Part shown: in pieces, positions 7,866 to 18,437 of the stretch
Layout: each line of letters starts with the position of its first letter
Numbering within the stretch: the stretch's first letter is position 1
Assembly: GCF_000425185.1 (NCBI RefSeq)
Contig: NZ_AULH01000011.1
Location: forward strand, 124,001 to 188,000
Direction of reading: 5' to 3'
Origin: Pleomorphomonas koreensis DSM 23070
Lineage (GTDB): Bacteria; Pseudomonadota; Alphaproteobacteria; Rhizobiales; Pleomorphomonadaceae
DNA length: 64,000 bases
Made by a program: the position numbers and the translations under genes
The notes under the pieces: model-generated
Seen by the model: the letters and a program-made list of their open reading frames with translations, nothing else
The model's database searches: none
What the model was told of the DNA's origin: nothing

Positions 7866-9551
7866 TCAGTCCACCCTGAGTACCGTCACCTCGGTGATCG
7901 GCTTCTTGCCCCAGCGCTGGTTGGCGGCGGCGCGGATCGACCGCCGCACCGCCTCGGCCACCAGGTCCTCGTCTTTGCGGCGGGCCTTGGGGATGGAGAC
8001 CAGGCAACCATCGACGGCGGCGGCCAGCACGTCCTCGAAGTCCTCGCCCTTGTCGTCGGTCTCCGGCAGACCGAAGCAGTTGAGGCCGTATTCGCCGAGG
8101 ATTTCGCCGCGGCCATTCATCAGCAACGTGCAGACAATGACGCCGGCAAAGCTCATCTTGCGCCGCTCGACGACGCCCGATCCCTCGGGATCGCGAACCA
8201 GAGTGCCGTCCTTGACCAGCACCCCGAATGGCACGTGGCCGACCGCCTGCGGCTCGTCGCCGGGCAGCAGGCGCAGCATCTCGCCGTTCCTGGTGCGGGC
8301 GACGCGCGGCACGCCTGCCTCGCGGGCCAGCGTTTCGTGGGCGGCGAGGTGGACGGCTTCGCCGTGCACCGGCACCGCCACCTTCGGCTTGACCAGCCGG
8401 TAGAGTTCCATCATCTCGTCGCGGCGCGGGTGACCGGAGGTGTGGACCAGCGCGTCGCCGTCGGAGACGATCTCGACGCCCTGCTCCACCAGCTTGTTCT
8501 TGATGGCGCCGACCGCCTTCTCGTTGCCGGGAATGGTGCGCGAGGAGAAGATCACCATGTCGCCGCGATCGAGCGTGATGTTGCGATGGTCGCCGGCGGC
8601 GATCTTAGCCATGGCGGCGCGCGCCTCGCCCTGGCTGCCGGTGACGATGGCCACCACCTTGTCGGGCGGCAGGTAGCCGTAGGCTTCCTCGTCGCGGAAA
8701 GGCGGCAGACCCTCCAGCATGCCGAGTTCGCCGGCCACGTCGAGCACGCGGCGGATGGCCCGGCCGACCACCACCACCTCGCGGTCGTTCTTGGCGGCGG
8801 CCTCGGCGATCGAGCGGATGCGGCCGAGGTTGGAAGCGAAGATGGTGACGGCAACGCGCTTCTTGGCGCGCGCCACCACCTCCGACAGGCCGCGCGCCAC
8901 CTCGCCCTCCGAGGGGCTGCGGCCGGCGCGCACGGCATTGGTGGAATCGCAGACCATGGCGTCGACGCCCTCGCCGCCGATCTCGGCCAGGCGGACCATA
9001 TCGATCGGTCGGCCGACGCGCGGGTCGTGGTCGATCTTCCAGTCGCCGGTGTGCAGCACGTTGCCGAGCGGCGTGCGTATCAGCACCGCCGTCGGCTCGG
9101 GCAGCGAATGCGACATGGCAATCAGTTCAAGGTCGAACGGGCCGATGGAAAAGCGCTGGCCCTGCTGGACGACGCTGGTCGGCACGCGCGGCGCGCCCGG
9201 CTCCATCTCGCGCTTGGCGGCGTGCAGCGCGGCGGCGAAGGGCGTCATGTAGACCGGCACGCCTAGGCGCGGCCACAGGTCGTAGACGGCGCCGTAATGG
9301 TCCTCGTGGGCGTGGGTGATCAGGATGCCGACGAGGTCGTCCTTGTAGGCTTCGATATAGGAAATGTCGGGCAGCAAGAGGTCGACGCCCGGCAGATCCG
9401 GGCCGGCGAAGGATACGCCGCAGTCGACCATCAGCCACTTGCGGTCGGCCTCGGAACCGAGGCCGTAGAGGGCGAGATTCATGCCGATTTCGCCAACGCC
9501 GCCCAGCGGCAGGAAAATGACCTCGTCGGCCCCGCTCTTCTTTTTCGTCAC
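7866..9551 (-). CDS. rnj: Ribonuclease J
   Basis: A 561-aa metallo-beta-lactamase/beta-CASP nuclease acting in mRNA turnover and rRNA maturation as endo- and 5'-3' exonuclease. The zinc motif HAHEDHYGA is intact near residue 80. LPLGGVGEIGMN is the N-terminal signature, and HTSGHPRRDEM and PVHGEAVHL belong to the beta-CASP part. The GTG at 9551 is preferred because TGGAGACTTTAC precedes it and the length then matches other alphaproteobacterial RNase J proteins. An ATG at 9596 has no ribosome-binding site. It lies downstream of birA, where coaX is often found between the two in related genomes. Confidence 0.93.
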   Translation of the reverse strand: MTKKKSGADEVIFLPLGGVGEIGMNLALYGLGSEADRKWLMVDCGVSFAGPDLPGVDLLLPDISYIEAYKDDLVGILITHAHEDHYGAVYDLWPRLGVPVYMTPFAAALHAAKREMEPGAPRVPTSVVQQGQRFSIGPFDLELIAMSHSLPEPTAVLIRTPLGNVLHTGDWKIDHDPRVGRPIDMVRLAEIGGEGVDAMVCDSTNAVRAGRSPSEGEVARGLSEVVARAKKRVAVTIFASNLGRIRSIAEAAAKNDREVVVVGRAIRRVLDVAGELGMLEGLPPFRDEEAYGYLPPDKVVAIVTGSQGEARAAMAKIAAGDHRNITLDRGDMVIFSSRTIPGNEKAVGAIKNKLVEQGVEIVSDGDALVHTSGHPRRDEMMELYRLVKPKVAVPVHGEAVHLAAHETLAREAGVPRVARTRNGEMLRLLPGDEPQAVGHVPFGVLVKDGTLVRDPEGSGVVERRKMSFAGVIVCTLLMNGRGEILGEYGLNCFGLPETDDKGEDFEDVLAAAVDGCLVSIPKARRKDEDLVAEAVRRSIRAAANQRWGKKPITEVTVLRVD

Positions 9552-9702
9552 GTAAAGTCTCCAGTCGCCGGCCCCTGCCGGCGCGCATTCGTACATCTTT
9601 GTTCGATGGGTTCTACGTGGACGCGAAAGGCGGCCGCGTCAAGAAAACTCTCGGAAAGAAGACGTCGAGACCGGAGCATGCACGTCAGTGTGACCGAAGG
9701 CG

Positions 9703-10464
9703 TCAGGAGCGGGCGAAGAACACGTCGCCGGCCGAGATCGTCTCGAGGCCGCCGTCATGGCGCAGCAGGAGGCGGCCGTCCTCGTCGAGGCCGGTGAAGA
9801 CGCCGGAAACCTCGCGGGCCGGCAGGCGGACGGTGATCGCCTCGCCGATGCCGCGGGCGCGGGCCAGCCAGGCGTCGCGCAAGCCGGAGAAGTCGCGCGT
9901 CCGCCATTCGGCGAGGCGGCGGGCCATCGCGGCGGCCAGCAGCGCGAACAGCGCCTCGGGATCGGTGGGATAGCCGGCCTCCCCGAGATCGGTGGCGCGA
10001 TAGAGCGTGTCGGCCGGGTGATGGGCGCAGTTGATACCGATGCCGGCCACCACCACCCTGCCCCCGGCCTGGCTCGCCGCCTCGATCAGGATGCCGCAAA
10101 GCTTGGCACCGCCGTAGAGGACGTCGTTCGGCCACTTGATGGCGAGATCGCCGCGCGTGAACGGCGGCAGCGCCGCCGCCACGGCGTCGTGTACGGCGAG
10201 CGCCACGACCAGCGGCAGCTCGCCGAGCCGCGCCTCCTCGATGGGATCGCGCAGCAGCAGCGAGGCATAGAGGTTGCCCGGTTCCGACGTCCAGAGGCGG
10301 CCGCGCCGGCCGCGACCGGCCGTCTGGCGGCGGGCGACCACCCAGAGGCCGGAGGCGGCGCCCTGCCCGGCCCGCGCGAAAGCCTCGGCATTGGTGGAGC
10401 CGACCGCGTCGAGATGGACGGCCGCGTATCCCTCAGGGCAGACGAGCCCCGCACCCTCGCTCAT
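9703..10464 (-). CDS. birA: Biotin--[acetyl-CoA-carboxylase] ligase
   Basis: A 253-aa cytoplasmic enzyme that activates biotin with ATP and attaches it to the biotin carboxyl carrier protein. The catalytic segment VVARRQTAGRGRRGRLW contains the GRGRRGR biotinyl-AMP loop; GSTNAEAF and IKWPNDVLYGGAKLCGILIE are the other core motifs. A C-terminal SH3-like domain follows. There is no N-terminal DNA-binding domain, so it is a mono-functional ligase rather than a repressor. The start is 7 bp after the nuoN stop, so it is probably the last or near-last gene of the nuo transcript, a typical arrangement in this order. Confidence 0.92.
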   Translation of the reverse strand: MSEGAGLVCPEGYAAVHLDAVGSTNAEAFARAGQGAASGLWVVARRQTAGRGRRGRLWTSEPGNLYASLLLRDPIEEARLGELPLVVALAVHDAVAAALPPFTRGDLAIKWPNDVLYGGAKLCGILIEAASQAGGRVVVAGIGINCAHHPADTLYRATDLGEAGYPTDPEALFALLAAAMARRLAEWRTRDFSGLRDAWLARARGIGEAITVRLPAREVSGVFTGLDEDGRLLLRHDGGLETISAGDVFFARS

Positions 10465-10471
10465 CGGCGCC

Positions 10472-11902
10472 TCAGAACAGCGTCTTGGCGGCGGCCAGCG
10501 CCGCGTCGCCCAGCGGCCCCAGCACCAGCGCGAAGGCGGCGACGAACAGGCCGGTGACGCCGAGCACCGCCTTCATCTCGCCGCCCATCGGCTCGAAGGC
10601 GGCGGCCGGCTCGTCGAGGAACATGATCTTGACGATGCGCAGATAGTAGTAGGCGCCGACCACCGAGGACAGGATGCCGATCACCGCCAGCCAGTAGAGG
10701 CCGGCATTGATCGCCGCCGCGAAGACGAAGTACTTGCCGAAGAAGCCGGCGAACGGCGGGATGCCGGCCAGCGAGAACAGGATGATGCCGAGCAGGTAGG
10801 CGACGGCGGGATTGGTGCGGGAGAGGCCGGCGAGGCTGTCGATGTCCTCGGTCATCACGCCGTCGCGCCGCATCGACAGGATCACCGCGAAGGCGCCGGC
10901 CGTCATGGCGAGATAGGTGACGAGGTAGATCAGGATGCCGTAGACGCCCGCCTCCGAGCCGGCGGCGAGGCCGACCAGCGCGAAGCCCATGTGGCCGATC
11001 GACGAATAGGCCATCAGTCGCTTGATGTTGCGCTGGCCGATGGCGGCAAAGGCGCCGAGCACCATCGAGGCCAGCGACATGAAGGCGACGATCTGTTGCC
11101 ATTCGACGTGGGCCGGCCCCAGGGCCTCCAGCACGACGCGGACGAACATCGCCATGGCGGCGATCTTCGGGGCGGCGGCGAAGAAGGCGGTGACCGGCGT
11201 CGGCGCGCCCTCGTAGACGTCGGGCGTCCACATATGGAAGGGCACGGCCGACACCTTGAAGGCGATGCCGGCGGCGACGAAGACAATGCCGAAGGTGAGA
11301 CCCAGCGACGAGCCGCCGGCTGTGGCGGCGGCGGCGATGCCGGCAAAGCCGGTGTGGCCGGTGAAGCCGTAGAGCAGCGAGGCGCCGTAAAGCAGCATGC
11401 CCGATGACAGCGCGCCCAGCACGAAATACTTGAGGCCGGCCTCGGTCGAGCGGCCGTCGTCGCGGTGGAAGGCGGCGACGACGTAGAGCGCCAGCGATTG
11501 CAATTCGAGGCCGAGGTAGACACCGATCAGGTCATTGGCCGAGATCATCAGCATCATGCCGATGGTGGCGATGACGATCAGCACCGGCAGCTCGAAATTG
11601 AAGAACTTCTCGGCGACGGCGAAGCGTTGCGTCATCACCACGGCCAGCGCCGAGCCGATCAGCACCAGTACCTTGACGAAGCGGGCGAAGCCGTCGACCA
11701 CGAAAGCGCCGTCGAAGGTGGTACCCTCGCGGCCGAGCATCACCGCCACGGCAGCGACGACGAGCAGCAACGCGGACAGGCCGGAGACGAGGCCGGCCCG
11801 CCGCTCGCCGCCGTAGGCGCCGAGCATCAGCAGCACCAGGGCGCCGGCAGCCAGCAGGATTTCCGGTCCGGCGAGGGCGAAGTCGGGAAGTGCGGTCATC
11901 AT
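10472..11902 (-). CDS. nuoN: NADH-quinone oxidoreductase subunit N
   Basis: A 476-aa antiporter-like membrane subunit of complex I with about 14 helices, one of three proton-pumping subunits. Conserved stretches include [13 protein letters not shown] with its key glutamate, the lysine-bearing [20 protein letters not shown], and [14 protein letters not shown]. It is the last nuo gene, 8 bp after nuoM and 7 bp before birA. Two ATGs occur in tandem (11902 and 11899). Confidence 0.96.
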   Translation of the reverse strand: MMTALPDFALAGPEILLAAGALVLLMLGAYGGERRAGLVSGLSALLLVVAAVAVMLGREGTTFDGAFVVDGFARFVKVLVLIGSALAVVMTQRFAVAEKFFNFELPVLIVIATIGMMLMISANDLIGVYLGLELQSLALYVVAAFHRDDGRSTEAGLKYFVLGALSSGMLLYGASLLYGFTGHTGFAGIAAAATAGGSSLGLTFGIVFVAAGIAFKVSAVPFHMWTPDVYEGAPTPVTAFFAAAPKIAAMAMFVRVVLEALGPAHVEWQQIVAFMSLASMVLGAFAAIGQRNIKRLMAYSSIGHMGFALVGLAAGSEAGVYGILIYLVTYLAMTAGAFAVILSMRRDGVMTEDIDSLAGLSRTNPAVAYLLGIILFSLAGIPPFAGFFGKYFVFAAAINAGLYWLAVIGILSSVVGAYYYLRIVKIMFLDEPAAAFEPMGGEMKAVLGVTGLFVAAFALVLGPLGDAALAAAKTLF

Positions 11903-11910
11903 CTGTGCCC

Positions 11911-13437
11911 TCAGCGGATCAGCGGCAACGAACCGGCCGACGCGGTCGCGTTGGCGGCATCGATCGCCGCATGGACGGAACGGAGAAGCGCCTCGACCGA
12001 CGCGGCCGTGGCGTCGAGCACCGGCAGCGGATAGACGCCGAACAGGATCACCAGCACGACGAGCGGCGCCAGGATGGCCACCTCACGCGGGGAGAGATCC
12101 ATCATCGCCTTGAGGTTCGCCTTGGTCAGCGCGCCCCAGACGACGCGGCGGAACAGCCAGAGGGCGTAGGCCGCCGACAGGATGACGCCGAGCGCCGCGA
12201 AGGCGGCCACCCAGGTGTTGACCTGGAAGGCGGCCGACAGCGTCAGGAACTCGCCGATGAAGCCCGACGTGCCGGGCAGGCCGACGTTGGCCATGGTCAT
12301 CACCATGAACACCGTGGCATAGGCCGGCATGCGGTTGACGAGGCCGCCGTAGGCAGCGATCTCGCGGGTGTGCAGGCGGTCGTAGACGACGCCGACGCAG
12401 AGGAACAGCGCGCCCGACACGAGGCCGTGGCTGAACATCTGGAACACCGCGCCCTGCAACCCTTGCGTGTTCAGCGTGAAGATGCCCATCGTCACATAGC
12501 CCATGTGGGCGACCGACGAATAGGCGATCAGCTTCTTCATGTCCTCCTGCACCAGCGCCACCAGCGAGGTGTAGACGATGGCGACGACGGACAGCGTGAA
12601 GATGAAGGGCGCGAGGTCATAGGAGGCCAGCGGGAACATCGGCAGCGAGAAGCGCAGGAAGCCGTAGCCGCCCATCTTCAGCAGGATGGCGGCGAGCAGC
12701 ACCGAGCCGGCGGTCGGCGCCTCGACGTGGGCGTCCGGCAGCCAGGTATGCACCGGCCACATCGGCATCTTCACCGCGAAGGAGGCGAAGAAGGCGAACC
12801 ACAGCCACCACTGCATCGAGGCCGGGAACGGATGGTTGACCAGCTCGGTGATGTCGGTGGTGCCGCTCTCCCAGTACATCGCCATCACCGCCAGCATCAT
12901 CAGCACCGAGCCGGCCAGCGTGTAGAGGAAGAACTTGTAGGAGGCGTAGACGCGGCGCTGGCCGCCCCAGATGCCGATGATCAGGAACATCGGGATCAGG
13001 CCGCCCTCGAAGAACACGTAGAACAGCACCAGATCGGTGGCGCAGAACACGCCGACCATCAGCGTTTCCAGCACCAGGAAGGCGATCATGTATTCCTTGA
13101 CGCGGACCTGCACCGACTCCCAGCTGGCCAGGATGCAGAAGGGCATCAGGAAGGTGGTGAGCAGCACGAACAGGATGGAGATGCCGTCGACGCCCATGCG
13201 GTAGGCGAAGAAGCTGCCCGACCAGCCCGCCGTCTCGGTGAGCTGGAAGCCGGGGTTCTTCGGGTCGAAGCCGGTCCAGATGCCGATCGACACCAGGAAG
13301 GTGGCGATGGTGGTGTAGAGCGCCACCCGGCGGATGTTGAGGATCGCGGCCTCGTCCTGCGCCCGGATCATCAGGATGAACAGGGCGCCTGCCAGCGGCA
13401 GAAACGTGGTCAGCGTCAGAAGCGGCATTCCGCTCAT
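11911..13437 (-). CDS. nuoM: NADH-quinone oxidoreductase subunit M
   Basis: A 508-aa antiporter-like proton-pumping subunit of complex I. Diagnostic segments are [18 protein letters not shown], the lysine-bearing [21 protein letters not shown], and [14 protein letters not shown]. The ATG at 13437 follows the nuoL stop as TGAGCATG, so the two genes are closely coupled. The same frame stays open upstream inside nuoL, but those codons are not conserved. Confidence 0.96.
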   Translation of the reverse strand: MSGMPLLTLTTFLPLAGALFILMIRAQDEAAILNIRRVALYTTIATFLVSIGIWTGFDPKNPGFQLTETAGWSGSFFAYRMGVDGISILFVLLTTFLMPFCILASWESVQVRVKEYMIAFLVLETLMVGVFCATDLVLFYVFFEGGLIPMFLIIGIWGGQRRVYASYKFFLYTLAGSVLMMLAVMAMYWESGTTDITELVNHPFPASMQWWLWFAFFASFAVKMPMWPVHTWLPDAHVEAPTAGSVLLAAILLKMGGYGFLRFSLPMFPLASYDLAPFIFTLSVVAIVYTSLVALVQEDMKKLIAYSSVAHMGYVTMGIFTLNTQGLQGAVFQMFSHGLVSGALFLCVGVVYDRLHTREIAAYGGLVNRMPAYATVFMVMTMANVGLPGTSGFIGEFLTLSAAFQVNTWVAAFAALGVILSAAYALWLFRRVVWGALTKANLKAMMDLSPREVAILAPLVVLVILFGVYPLPVLDATAASVEALLRSVHAAIDAANATASAGSLPLIR

Positions 13438-13439
13438 GC

Positions 13440-15536
13440 TCAGTGTCCCCCGGCGAACATGGCCCAGGTGATGAGGGCGGCAACGCCGATCACCATGGCA
13501 AAGGCATAATGGTAGACATAACCGGTCTGGAGCCGCACGACGCGGGCGGTGACGTCCTGCACGCGGGCGGCGATGCCGTTGGGGCCGAGACCGTCGATGA
13601 TGGCGCCGTCGCCGGTCTTCCAGAACAGCCGGCCGATGGCGAAGGCCGGCCGCACGAAGATGAAGTCGTAAAGCTCGTCGAAGTACCACTTGTTGAGCAG
13701 GAACCTGTAGAGCCACGGCAGCGCGGCGGCGAGCTTCCTCGGCAGCGCCGGGCTCAGGATGTAGAACCAGTAGGCCACGGCAAGGCCGACCAGCATGGCG
13801 ATGAACGGCGACGCCTTCACCAGGAACGACACCTCGTGCATGGCATGCAGGATGTGGTTGTCGGGGCCGTAGAACAGCGCGCCCTTCCAGAACTCGGCCT
13901 GCGCTTCGCCGACGTAGGCGCCGTAGAACACCATGCCGGCCAGGACGGCGCCGAGCGACAGCACGCCGAGCGGGATCAGCACCACCGGCGGGCTTTCCTC
14001 GGCGTGATCCCAGACGTCCTTCGGGGCGCGGCTCCTGCCGAAGAAGGTCAGGAAGATCAGGCGCCAGGAGTAGAAGCTGGTGAAGCCGGCGGCGATCACC
14101 AGCAGCACGGCGGCGAGCCCCGACACCGGATTGTGGCCGGCGAAGGCGCTCTCGATGATGGCATCCTTGGAGAGGAAGCCGGCGAAGCCGATCTCGGTGC
14201 CGGGGATGCCGACGCCGGTGATCGCCAGCGTGCCGAGCAGCATCGCCCAGAAGGTCAGCGGGATCTTGTTGCGAAGGCCGCCCATCGCCCGCATGTCCTG
14301 CTCGTGATGGCTGGCCATGATCACCGAGCCGGCGCCGAGGAACAGCAGCGCCTTGAAGAAGGCGTGGGTGAACAGGTGGAACACGCCGGCGCCATAGGCA
14401 CCGACGCCGAGCGCCACGAACATGTAGCCGAGCTGCGAGCAGGTGGAATAGGCGATCACCCGCTTGATGTCGTTCTGGACCAGACCGACGGTGGCGGCGA
14501 AGAAGGCGGTGACCGCGCCGACCAGCGTCACGACGGTGAGCGCCGTCGGGCTGAGGTCGAAGAGAGGCGACAGCCGCGCCACCATGAACACGCCGGCCGT
14601 CACCATGGTGGCGGCGTGGATCAGCGCCGAGACCGGCGTCGGGCCTTCCATGGCGTCAGGCAGCCAGGTGTGCAGCAGGAACTGCGCGCTCTTTCCACAC
14701 GCGCCCATGAACAGCAAGAGGCAGATGACCGTGATGGCGTCCCAGTCGCCCCAGAGGAAGTGCAGCGTCTTGCCTTGGACGGTGGCCGTGTTGGCGAAGA
14801 TGTCGCTGAGGCTGATGGTGCCGAACATCACGAAGATGCCGAAGATGCCCAGCATGAAGCCGAAATCGCCGACGCGGTTGACGACGAACGCCTTGATGGC
14901 GGCCGCCGAGGCCGACGGCTTCTTGTACCAGAAGCCGATGAGGAGATAGGAGGCAAGGCCCACCCCTTCCCAGCCGAAGAACATCTGGACGAGGTTGTCG
15001 GCGGTCACCAGCATCAGCATGGCGAAGGTGAAGAGGCTGAGATAGGCGAAGAAGCGCGGCCGGTCGGGGTCGTCGGCCATGTAGCCGATCGAATAGAGGT
15101 GGACCAGCGACGACACCGTGTTGACCACCACCAGCATGACGACGGTCAGCGTGTCGACACGGAAGGCCCAGTCGACCTGCATGGCGCCGGAGGTGAACCA
15201 GGTCAGCACCCGGATCGACTGCGTCTCGTGCTCGCCGAAGCCGACCGAGATGAAGGCCACCCAGGACAGGATCGCCGACACGAACAACAGGCCGGTCGTC
15301 ACCAGTTCGGCGACGCGCGAGCCCGGTGCCGCCGGTTCCACCGCGTGATGGTGGTCGTCGTGGCCGTGGTCGTCGTGATCGCCATGGGAGGCGGCGGCAT
15401 GATCGTCGTGGGCCGCCTGACCATGGGCGTCGTGGCCGCCCTCGGGCGCCGGCACGGTGGCCGCCGCGCCCCAGAGCGCGATGGCGCCGGCGACCAGGAA
15501 GCCGATGAGCGGAAGGAAGACGATGAGGGAATACAT
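13440..15536 (-). CDS. nuoL: NADH-quinone oxidoreductase subunit L with His/Asp-rich insert
   Basis: A 698-aa largest antiporter-like subunit of complex I, ending in the long lateral helix. Core motifs are [39 protein letters not shown] and [16 protein letters not shown]. Unusually, the loop after the first helix (residues about 31-72) is expanded and holds eleven histidines and many aspartates between residues 35 and 64. Typical NuoL proteins such as that of E. coli have no comparable stretch there. Position in the operon and the rest of the sequence leave no doubt about identity. The start is 1 bp after the nuoK stop. Confidence 0.96.
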   Translation of the reverse strand: MYSLIVFLPLIGFLVAGAIALWGAAATVPAPEGGHDAHGQAAHDDHAAASHGDHDDHGHDDHHHAVEPAAPGSRVAELVTTGLLFVSAILSWVAFISVGFGEHETQSIRVLTWFTSGAMQVDWAFRVDTLTVVMLVVVNTVSSLVHLYSIGYMADDPDRPRFFAYLSLFTFAMLMLVTADNLVQMFFGWEGVGLASYLLIGFWYKKPSASAAAIKAFVVNRVGDFGFMLGIFGIFVMFGTISLSDIFANTATVQGKTLHFLWGDWDAITVICLLLFMGACGKSAQFLLHTWLPDAMEGPTPVSALIHAATMVTAGVFMVARLSPLFDLSPTALTVVTLVGAVTAFFAATVGLVQNDIKRVIAYSTCSQLGYMFVALGVGAYGAGVFHLFTHAFFKALLFLGAGSVIMASHHEQDMRAMGGLRNKIPLTFWAMLLGTLAITGVGIPGTEIGFAGFLSKDAIIESAFAGHNPVSGLAAVLLVIAAGFTSFYSWRLIFLTFFGRSRAPKDVWDHAEESPPVVLIPLGVLSLGAVLAGMVFYGAYVGEAQAEFWKGALFYGPDNHILHAMHEVSFLVKASPFIAMLVGLAVAYWFYILSPALPRKLAAALPWLYRFLLNKWYFDELYDFIFVRPAFAIGRLFWKTGDGAIIDGLGPNGIAARVQDVTARVVRLQTGYVYHYAFAMVIGVAALITWAMFAGGH

Positions 15537-15537
15537 C

Positions 15538-15846
15538 TCAGCCCTTCATCACGTTGATGTCTTCCACCGCGATGGAGCCGCGGTTGCGGAAGAAGGCGAC
15601 CAGGATGGCAAGGCCGATGGCGGCCTCGGCGGCGGCGACCGTCAGCACGAACAGGGCGAACACCTGTCCGACGAGATCGCCGAGGAAGTGCGAGAAGGCG
15701 ACGAGGTTGAGGTTGACCGCGAGAAGGATCAGCTCGACGCTCATCAGGATGACGATGACGTTCTTCCGGTTGAGGAAGATGCCGAGCACGCCGAGCGTGA
15801 ACAGGATCGCCGCCACCGACAGGTAGTGCGCAAGACCGAGCGTCAT
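15538..15846 (-). CDS. nuoK: NADH-quinone oxidoreductase subunit K
   Basis: A 102-aa three-helix membrane subunit of complex I at the junction of the quinone and antiporter parts. It carries conserved glutamates in helices 2 and 3: [18 protein letters not shown] and [21 protein letters not shown]. Its length is exactly typical. It lies between nuoJ (46 bp away) and nuoL (1 bp away). Confidence 0.96.
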   Translation of the reverse strand: MTLGLAHYLSVAAILFTLGVLGIFLNRKNVIVILMSVELILLAVNLNLVAFSHFLGDLVGQVFALFVLTVAAAEAAIGLAILVAFFRNRGSIAVEDINVMKG

Positions 15847-15892
15847 GGGATCAACCTTCCTTGTCCGGCGGGATAGCGGTGCGAAATGGCGG

Positions 15893-16504
15893 TCACAGTC
15901 CCCTCCCCGGCTCGACGTGCTTGACCTCGATGGCGGTGGCGCGGGTGCGCGCCACCTGGGCGGAGATGTTCTGGCGGCGGACGGACGCGCGGTGACGTAG
16001 CGTCAGCGTGATGGCGCCGATCATGGCGACCAGCAGCACCAGGCCGGCCACCTGGAAGAAGTAGATGTAGCGCGTGTAGAGGAGCTGGCCGAGCGCCGCC
16101 GTGTTGGACACCACGGCGGGATCGGGGATCGGCGCCGAGGCCGTCGCCGTCGCCTCGGGCGCGAACACCCAGGCGCCGGCCACCATCAGGAGTTCGGCGA
16201 GGAAGATCAGGCCGATCAGGACGCCGATCGGCAGGTACTGCATGAAGCCCTGGCGCAGCTCGACGAAATCGACGTCGAGCATCATCACCACGAACAGGAA
16301 CAGCACGGCGACGGCGCCGACGTAGACGACGATCAGCAGCAGCGCCAGGAACTCGGCGCCGGCCAGCATGAACAGCCCGGCCGCGTTGACGAAGGCGAGG
16401 ATCAGGAACAGCACCGAATGCACGGGGTTGCGCGAGGAGATCACCATCACCGCCGAAGCGATGGTGACCGCCGCAAACAGATAGAAGAACAAGGCCTGTA
16501 TCAT
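15893..16504 (-). CDS. nuoJ: NADH-quinone oxidoreductase subunit J
   Basis: A 203-aa membrane subunit of complex I with five helices. [20 protein letters not shown] is the hallmark of the third helix, whose pi-bulge is important in coupling. The C-terminus is a charged tail. It is located 57 bp after nuoI in the operon. Confidence 0.95.
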   Translation of the reverse strand: MIQALFFYLFAAVTIASAVMVISSRNPVHSVLFLILAFVNAAGLFMLAGAEFLALLLIVVYVGAVAVLFLFVVMMLDVDFVELRQGFMQYLPIGVLIGLIFLAELLMVAGAWVFAPEATATASAPIPDPAVVSNTAALGQLLYTRYIYFFQVAGLVLLVAMIGAITLTLRHRASVRRQNISAQVARTRATAIEVKHVEPGRGL

Positions 16505-16561
16505 CTCGCTTGGTCCCCGATGCGCCTGCCGGCGCGTCCAATCCCGTCAGTTTCCGGCCGC

Positions 16562-17050
16562 TCAGCGGTAGGGCGCGTCCGCCGCCATGTTGCGGGCGAT
16601 CTCCCGCTCCCAGCGGTCGCCGTTCTCCAGCAGCCGCTCCTTGGAGAAGTACAGCTCCTCGCGCGTCTCGGTGGCGAACTCGAAGTTCGGCCCCTCGACG
16701 ATGGCGTCCACCGGGCAGGCTTCCTGGCAGAAGCCGCAGTAGATGCACTTCACCATGTCGATGTCGTAGCGCGTGGTGCGGCGGGTGCCGTCGTTGCCGC
16801 GTGGGCCCGCCTCGATGGTGATCGCCTGCGCCGGGCAGATCGCCTCGCAGAGCTTGCAGGCGATGCAGCGCTCCTCGCCGCTCGGATAGCGGCGCAGCGC
16901 GTGCTCGCCGCGGAAGCGCGGGCTGACCGCCCCTTTCTCGAAGGGGTAGTTGATGGTCGGTTTCGCCCTGAAGAAGTAGCGCATGGCGAGGACGAACCCC
17001 GTCACGAACTCCCAGAGCAGAAACGACTTTGCCACCTGACTGAGTTTCAT
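16562..17050 (-). CDS. nuoI: NADH-quinone oxidoreductase subunit I
   Basis: A 162-aa peripheral-arm subunit carrying two 4Fe-4S clusters (N6a/N6b) that pass electrons to NuoB. Both cysteine motifs are complete: [12 protein letters not shown] and [12 protein letters not shown]. The N-terminus is an amphipathic helix. The ATG is at 17050. It follows the extra small membrane-protein gene by 76 bp. Confidence 0.96.
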   Translation of the reverse strand: MKLSQVAKSFLLWEFVTGFVLAMRYFFRAKPTINYPFEKGAVSPRFRGEHALRRYPSGEERCIACKLCEAICPAQAITIEAGPRGNDGTRRTTRYDIDMVKCIYCGFCQEACPVDAIVEGPNFEFATETREELYFSKERLLENGDRWEREIARNMAADAPYR

Positions 17051-17126
17051 CGTACCCGCTTCCTTCGTTCCCGTCCGGAGGACGCCCGATGGCGCCGCCC
17101 GTCCGAAATCATGCTCCGTCGCCCCA

Positions 17127-17369
17127 TCAGCCCGGCGCCGGCAGCCCCGTTCCAGCCACCGTCACGCCCAGCCACCAGCCGAGGATGGCGAAGGCGACGG
17201 CATTGGCGACGAACAGCACCTTCATCAGAAGGTCCGCCCGCCGCGGGTCCAGCAATCCCGGCCGGCGCTCCAGCGCCCGCCGGATCAACGAGGCGATCAG
17301 GCCGTAGTCGATGAGACCGACCCCGATGCCGACCGCCGCTCCGATCACTCCCGCCAGCGACAGCTCCAT
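17127..17369 (-). CDS. Small two-helix membrane protein inside the nuo operon
   Basis: An 80-aa protein of unknown function starting [20 protein letters not shown]. It has two predicted membrane helices (about residues 5-27 and 50-73) joined by a basic loop with [17 protein letters not shown]. The start ATG at 17369 has GGGGGA just upstream and lies 11 bp after the nuoH stop, so it is clearly placed for co-translation in the complex I operon. It is not one of the 14 core subunits. It might be an accessory or assembly factor, but nothing in the sequence says which. Extra reading frames inside nuo operons are known in other alphaproteobacteria, for example Rhodobacter capsulatus. Confidence 0.75.
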   Translation of the reverse strand: MELSLAGVIGAAVGIGVGLIDYGLIASLIRRALERRPGLLDPRRADLLMKVLFVANAVAFAILGWWLGVTVAGTGLPAPG

Positions 17370-17380
17370 CGCATCCCCCG

Positions 17381-18427
17381 TCAGGCCGCCCAGCCGGTGA
17401 ACTGCAGCACGCCGGCCACCAGCACGACATAGACGAGCGACAGCGGCAGGAACACCTTCCAGCCGAGGCGCATCAATTGATCGTAGCGGTAGCGCGGCAC
17501 CATCGCCTTGGCCATGGCGAAGAAGAAGAACATCAGCACGGCCTTGGCCAGGAACCAGACGATGCCCGGCACCCAGGTGAAGGGCGCGACGTCGACCGGC
17601 GGCAGCCAGCCGCCCAGGAACATCAGCGCCATCATGGCGCACATGGTGCAGATGGCGATGTATTCGCCGAGCATGAACATCATGTAGGGCGTCGAGCCGT
17701 ATTCGACCATGAAGCCGGCCACCAGCTCGGATTCGGCTTCCGCCAGGTCGAACGGCGGCCGGTTGGTTTCCGCCAGAGCCGAGACGAAGAACACCACGAA
17801 CATCGGCAGCAGCGGCAGCCAGTACCAGTTGAGGAAGGTCAGCCACGGCAGGCCGATCATGCCGGCGAGGCCGGTCTCCTGCGAGCGGACGATGGCCGAC
17901 AGGTTCAGCGAGCCGGCGCACAGGAGCACGGTGATGATGACGAGGCCGATCGACACCTCATAGGACACCATCTGCGCCGCCGCGCGCAGCGCCGAGAGAT
18001 AGGGATACTTCGAGTTCGACGCCCAGCCGGCCATGATCGTGCCGTAGACGCCGAGCGACGAGATGGCCAGGATGAACAGGACGCCGAGGTTGATGTCGGC
18101 GATCACCCAGCCGTCGTTGACCGGCACCACCACCCAGGACAGCATGGCGAGCGTCGCCGTCACCAGCGGCGCCAGCAGGAACAGGCCCTTGGCCGAACCC
18201 GAGGGAATCACCGGCTCCTTCAGCACGAACTTCAGCAGATCGGCGAAGGACTGGAACAGCCCGAACGGGCCGACCACGTTGGGGCCGCGGCGGATCTGCA
18301 CCGCCGCCCAGATCTTGCGGTCGGCGAGCAGGATGAAGGCGACGATGACCAAGAGCAGCACCAGCAGCAGGATGCTCTGAGCGGCGATCACCACAACGGG
18401 CCAGACGATATCGGACCAGAAGCTCAT
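17381..18427 (-). CDS. nuoH: NADH-quinone oxidoreductase subunit H
   Basis: A 348-aa membrane subunit of complex I that forms the quinone channel with NuoB and NuoD. Signature regions are [35 protein letters not shown] and [19 protein letters not shown], with the acidic residues that line the entry to the proton path. The ATG at 18427 lies 10 bp after the nuoG stop; an ATG 45 bp upstream would overlap nuoG. Confidence 0.96.
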   Translation of the reverse strand: MSFWSDIVWPVVVIAAQSILLLVLLLVIVAFILLADRKIWAAVQIRRGPNVVGPFGLFQSFADLLKFVLKEPVIPSGSAKGLFLLAPLVTATLAMLSWVVVPVNDGWVIADINLGVLFILAISSLGVYGTIMAGWASNSKYPYLSALRAAAQMVSYEVSIGLVIITVLLCAGSLNLSAIVRSQETGLAGMIGLPWLTFLNWYWLPLLPMFVVFFVSALAETNRPPFDLAEAESELVAGFMVEYGSTPYMMFMLGEYIAICTMCAMMALMFLGGWLPPVDVAPFTWVPGIVWFLAKAVLMFFFFAMAKAMVPRYRYDQLMRLGWKVFLPLSLVYVVLVAGVLQFTGWAA

Positions 18428-18437
18428 GGGGCGTCTC

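Noticed and set aside
9599-9973. Short plus-strand frame between RNase J and birA as a possible new gene or coaX remnant
   Set aside because: Basic low-complexity protein, mostly opposite birA, no ribosome-binding site, and no kinase motif in either direction.
13443-15557. 704-codon open frame on the plus strand opposite nuoL
   Set aside because: It mirrors nuoL codons and gives an Arg/Asp/His/Glu-rich composition with no recognisable domain. The real gene is nuoL.
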